Assembly: GCA_016711825.1 (NCBI GenBank)
Contig: JADJSG010000009.1
Location: 62,001 to 126,000 of the forward strand
Origin: Bacteroidota bacterium
Lineage (GTDB): Bacteria; Bacteroidota; Bacteroidia; Chitinophagales; Chitinophagaceae
DNA length: 64,000 nucleotides
Direction of reading: 5' to 3'
Shown here piece by piece: positions 60,902 to 64,000 of this stretch. Positions within the stretch are counted from its first letter, which is position 1; every line of letters starts with the position of its first letter. The position numbers were made by a program, and so were the translations under genes. Below the pieces are notes generated by a model that saw nothing but the letters and a program-made list of their open reading frames with translations, was not told where the DNA came from and did no database searches.

Positions 60902-62503
60902 ATGTTCAAATTGAATCAAACACAAATAAAGTTAAACCGATCAAATCATATTAGGGTTGATTGCTATCCTGTGTTTAATAACTGTTTATCAAATACCTTG
61001 CCCCTAAGACAACGTATAAAAAATAATAATTTTCAAGCCACATTTACTTACCTGTTTCTTTTTCTCGTTTTATTGATATCGCCTAAATTAAACGCCCAAC
61101 AATTTCAATTTACTGAGCATTGTAAAAAAGCCTATCAATCCTTTATGAGTATGAAAATCAATGAAGGTAAAAACTACTTATTGAAAGAAATCACTACAAA
61201 TCCAACAAATTATGCAACCATTCTATTGAGTAATTATGAAGATTTTATTTCATTAACTTTCAATGAAAATCCAGCTGAATACAAACGAAGAAAACCCCTT
61301 TTTGAAAAACGAATTCAATTACTTGAAAATGCTGATAAAAAATCACCTTATTACTTATTTAGCAAAGCACTCATTTATTTTCAATGGAGCGCAATACAAA
61401 TAAAATATGCTGACTATTGGGATGCAGCATGGGATTTTAGAAAAGCATTTTTGACCTTCAAAGAAAATAAAAAATTGTTTCCATCTTTTATCTATAACGA
61501 TATCTATATTGGCGCCCAGGAAGCTGTAATCAGTACTATACCGAGTGGATACAAATGGATTAGTAAAATACTGGGCATGAAAGGAAATATGAAAAATGGT
61601 ATGTCACTTTTGACAAAATTTATTGTTTCAGAACATACCCTTTTTAAAGAAGAAGCTTTTCTTTATTTTGTCTATTTAAAAAATTATTTAGAAAATGATA
61701 TTGAGGGCGCTATGCAAGTAATCAAAAAATATAATTTAGATACAAAAAACAATATGCTCTTTGTATTTATGGCCTCAAATCTTGCGTTAAATAATAAAAA
61801 TGCTACTTACGCTGAAAGTATTCTTAGCAATAGAAATATGTCGACTGAATATATGTCATTCCCCTTATTAGACTATGAAATGGGAGATGCTAAAATGAAA
61901 CGTTTAGACTTGACGGCTATTTATTATTTTGAAAAATACATTAAAACTTCAAAAAGCAATTTTTATACAAAAGATGCTTGTTACAATATTGCCCTATGTT
62001 ATTACCTACAGGGTAAAAATGACTTAGCCAATCAATATAAAAATAAAACGAAATCTATCGGCAAAACGGAATCAGATGCCGATAAACAAGCACAAAAAAA
62101 TGCAAATAAATCTAATTTTCCACATAAAGAATTACTTAAAGCCAAGCTCTTAAATGATGGGGGCAATAATGAACAGGCATTGAGTATATTATTAAAAATG
62201 GAAAATATAAATGAAGAAAATCAACTTGAATATTATTATCGATTAGCAAGGGTATATGACGAATTAAACGACTTTGAAAAAGCCATTCTTCATTACCAAA
62301 AAGCCATCGATTTAGGTAAAAACGCCACTGAGTATTATGCAGCCCGAGCAGCTTTGCAAACAGGATATCTGTTTGAAAAAAATGGCAATAAAACTGAAGC
62401 ATTAAAATATTTCAATTTAGTACTTTCTTTAGATGACCATGAGTTTAAAAATTCATTAGACCAACGTGCGAAAGCCAGTATTAATCGGATTAAAGGAATT
62501 TAA
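60902..62503 (+). CDS. Exported TPR-containing protein
   Basis: A 533-residue protein with TPR-like repeats, clearest near the C-terminus (LKAKLLNDGGNNEQALSILL, YRLARVYDELNDFEKAILHY, TGYLFEKNGNKTEALKYFNL). The signal-like hydrophobic stretch (TYLFLFLVLLISPKLNAQ) sits about 50 residues in, which is unusual. An in-frame TTG at 60998 would give a normal 33-residue signal peptide (PLRQRIKNNN as the basic n-region). The first candidates (GTG 60899, ATG 60902) lie at the predicted transcript start. True start is undecided; ATG 60902 is given as the outer limit. Role unknown. Upstream of recN, which has its own -7 box. Confidence 0.75.
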   Translation: MFKLNQTQIKLNRSNHIRVDCYPVFNNCLSNTLPLRQRIKNNNFQATFTYLFLFLVLLISPKLNAQQFQFTEHCKKAYQSFMSMKINEGKNYLLKEITTNPTNYATILLSNYEDFISLTFNENPAEYKRRKPLFEKRIQLLENADKKSPYYLFSKALIYFQWSAIQIKYADYWDAAWDFRKAFLTFKENKKLFPSFIYNDIYIGAQEAVISTIPSGYKWISKILGMKGNMKNGMSLLTKFIVSEHTLFKEEAFLYFVYLKNYLENDIEGAMQVIKKYNLDTKNNMLFVFMASNLALNNKNATYAESILSNRNMSTEYMSFPLLDYEMGDAKMKRLDLTAIYYFEKYIKTSKSNFYTKDACYNIALCYYLQGKNDLANQYKNKTKSIGKTESDADKQAQKNANKSNFPHKELLKAKLLNDGGNNEQALSILLKMENINEENQLEYYYRLARVYDELNDFEKAILHYQKAIDLGKNATEYYAARAALQTGYLFEKNGNKTEALKYFNLVLSLDDHEFKNSLDQRAKASINRIKGI

Positions 62504-62526
62504 TCGTTCGAAATCTAATTTCTATT

Positions 62527-62534
62527 TACTTTTG
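62527..62534 (+). promoter_or_regulatory. -7 promoter box of recN, 4 nt before the GTG start
   Basis: TACTTTTG matches TAnnTTTG exactly and predicts transcript start at or within 1-2 nt of GTG 62539, i.e. a leaderless mRNA. TTCG at 62507-62510 is only a weak -33 candidate. Confidence 0.5.
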
Positions 62535-62538
62535 TAAA

Positions 62539-64000
62539 GTGTTAAAAAATTTATACATAAAAAAATATGCCATCATAGACGAAATCAATATTGTCTTTGA
62601 AAATGGATTGACTATTATTACAGGTGAAACAGGCGCTGGGAAATCAATATTAATCGGCGCTTTATCATTGGTACTTGGTGAAAGAGCCGATAATCAACAG
62701 CTTTATTCACAAACTGATAAATGTATTATTGAGGCCAGCTTTCATATTTCAGACAATGAACAAGCAAAAAATTATCTTTCCGAACACGAATTTGAAAATG
62801 GCAATGAACTCATTATCAGAAGAGAAATAAACCCCACCGGAAAATCAAGGGTTTTTATCAATGATACCCCTACTACACTTAATATCCTTTCGCCACTTGG
62901 TCAATTATTACTTGATCTACACAGGCAATTTGATACCATTGAATTGCAACACAATACCCATCAGTTGGAATTATTAGACAATATTGCTTTACACCAAGAT
63001 TTGATGCTTGAATACACACATGTCTATTCGTCATGGAAAAAAAGTGAAAAAGAATTGGATACACTCATTCTAAAAAACAAACAAGTAAAACAAGAATTGG
63101 ATTATAACACCTTTACTTGTCAAGAAATAGAAGCGCTCAAATTAAAACCCAATGAAATTGAAGATATAGAAGCCGAACTGCTTATTCTTGAAAATGCGGA
63201 ATCGTTGCAACAAAGCTTGCAAACTGCAATGCAACTTTTGCACAACAATGAAACACCCGTAATCCCCCTTCTTAAACAAGTCATTCAAGCCCTAGAGTCG
63301 CAAAGTAAAATTCACCAGCGAATGTTACCATTGATTGACAGACTTCGTTCAAGTATGATTGAAATCAAAGATATACATCATGAAATAGAAAGTGAGTTTG
63401 AACAAGTTTTTTTAGACGAAGAGAAAATTACCTTATTGAATGATCGATTAAATGAAGCAAATCGTTTATTAAAAAAGCATCATGTAAGCACAACGGAAGA
63501 ACTCATTTCTATTCAAAACGAATTGTCACAAAAAATACTTCAAGCCACTATTGCTGATGAAGAAGAATTGCAATTAACAGAAAAAGTGACAACACTCTCT
63601 AAACAAACCTATGTGTTGGCTCAGCAACTTTCTGTAAATAGAAGTAAAGAAATCGATAATATTGAACATACGATTAATACATTATTGAAAAAAGTTGGGA
63701 TGCCCAACGCTGTCTTTAAAGTATCAATCACCCCTACTGAGATTAGCAAAAGTGGTATCGATAAAGTAGAGTTTTTATTTGATGCCAACAAAACAAACCA
63801 ATTAAGGCCAATTGCCAAAGTAGCTTCAGGGGGCGAATTGAGTAGACTAATGCTCTGTATCAAATCGATGGTTGCCAATTCGACCGCACTTCCTACCCTG
63901 ATTTTTGATGAAATTGATACAGGCATTTCAGGCGAAACAGCTAAACAAGTTGGTAATATCATGAAACAATTATCGAACAAACATCAACTTATTAGCATTA
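62539..64000 (+). CDS. recN: DNA repair ATPase RecN, C-terminus cut by window edge
   Basis: An SMC-like cytosolic protein in double-strand-break repair. 487 codons are open from GTG 62539 to the window end; about 60-70 residues are missing. Walker A is GETGAGKS (29-36). The coiled-coil arms (about 150-400) are Glu/Lys/Leu-rich. The ABC signature VASGGELSRLMLCIKSM and Walker B LPTLIFDEIDTGISGETAKQ are present. The start LKNLYIKKYAIIDEINIVFE is the family N-terminus, and no ATG precedes it. It follows the TPR gene after 35 bp. Confidence 0.95.
   Translation, partial: MLKNLYIKKYAIIDEINIVFENGLTIITGETGAGKSILIGALSLVLGERADNQQLYSQTDKCIIEASFHISDNEQAKNYLSEHEFENGNELIIRREINPTGKSRVFINDTPTTLNILSPLGQLLLDLHRQFDTIELQHNTHQLELLDNIALHQDLMLEYTHVYSSWKKSEKELDTLILKNKQVKQELDYNTFTCQEIEALKLKPNEIEDIEAELLILENAESLQQSLQTAMQLLHNNETPVIPLLKQVIQALESQSKIHQRMLPLIDRLRSSMIEIKDIHHEIESEFEQVFLDEEKITLLNDRLNEANRLLKKHHVSTTEELISIQNELSQKILQATIADEEELQLTEKVTTLSKQTYVLAQQLSVNRSKEIDNIEHTINTLLKKVGMPNAVFKVSITPTEISKSGIDKVEFLFDANKTNQLRPIAKVASGGELSRLMLCIKSMVANSTALPTLIFDEIDTGISGETAKQVGNIMKQLSNKHQLISI

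Noticed and set aside
1..64000. tRNA genes, rRNA, CRISPR arrays, insertion sequences or prophage
   Set aside because: No cloverleaf-like sequence, regular spaced repeats, transposase or integrase motifs, or phage genes were seen on reading both strands; a tRNAscan and IS search would settle this.

Overview
The window is AT-rich chromosomal DNA from a member of the phylum Bacteroidota. Four things point there. It carries gliding-motility and type IX secretion genes or cargo: gldF, gldG, a gliding-motility-type C-terminal sorting domain and a type A sorting domain. It has phylum-typical families: a 'GlmU family' nucleotidyltransferase, a DUF4476 protein, a PafA-like phosphatase, and flexirubin-like ketosynthase and hotdog genes. 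Its promoters fit the Bacteroidota TTTG-N17-20-TAnnTTTG pattern. Translation starts follow A-rich leaders with no clear Shine-Dalgarno. A Chitinophagales or flavobacterial relative is my inference; no rRNA or other decisive marker is present. I saw no tRNA, rRNA, CRISPR array, insertion sequence or prophage. The gene content is mostly housekeeping.

Layout. 1-3.5 kb: ribD (cut by the left edge), photolyase, queA. 3.7-9 kb: TonB-dependent receptor, an NAD(P)-binding reductase, and a LytS/LytTR two-component pair. 9-14.1 kb: a large type IX cargo protein facing gldF-gldG. 14.3-19 kb: glutamate dehydrogenase, ccmC-ccmD, an MFS exporter, a TIGR02757 protein. 19.2-25.7 kb: LOG-family hydrolase; a minus-strand trio (ketosynthase, periplasmic protein, hotdog dehydratase); GlmU-family protein; reductase; second MFS protein. 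25.8-34.2 kb (minus): TerB-like protein, alanine dehydrogenase, PhnP-like hydrolase, TPR protein and gyrA, low-molecular-weight phosphatase, acyl-ACP desaturase. 34.5-44.5 kb: small membrane protein, PafA-like phosphatase, alpha-oxoamine synthase, HsdR-N-like protein, LysE exporter, SDR, SRPBCC, EamA, SnoaL-like, purN, asnS. 44.9-49 kb: DUF4476 protein, TrmH-family methyltransferase, and a divergent Omp85-family lipoprotein. 49.1-51.4 kb: rplK-rplA-rplJ-rplL. 51.4-55 kb: HAD phosphatase, small exported protein, proline dehydrogenase with mnmE. 55-58.9 kb: type IX cargo protein, then an ECF sigma factor with a protein that appears to span both membranes. 59-64 kb: Nif3-like, zinc-ribbon coiled-coil, TPR protein, recN (cut by the right edge).

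The most interesting locus is the ECF sigma factor (56481-57053) followed by a 601-residue protein (57073-58878). That protein has a short cytoplasmic head, one inner-membrane helix, a roughly 300-residue Asn/Gln/Lys-rich linker and a C-terminal outer-membrane beta-barrel. This matches the layout of dual membrane-spanning anti-sigma factors and suggests direct signalling from outer membrane to sigma factor. Other points are the ribosomal-stalk operon cut off from both secE-nusG and rpoBC; several promoters whose -7 box abuts the start codon, predicting leaderless mRNAs; and a terminator whose hairpin arm contains the next gene's -33 element.

Start codons were moved where a promoter box lies on or after the first possible start: gldF, LOG, alpha-oxoamine synthase, HsdR-N-like, SDR and HAD. 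They were also moved where homology favours a later Met: ccmD and TrmH. Several genes lack an ATG and seem to start at TTG or GTG: the second MFS protein, PhnP-like, SDR, ECF sigma, Omp85 and recN.
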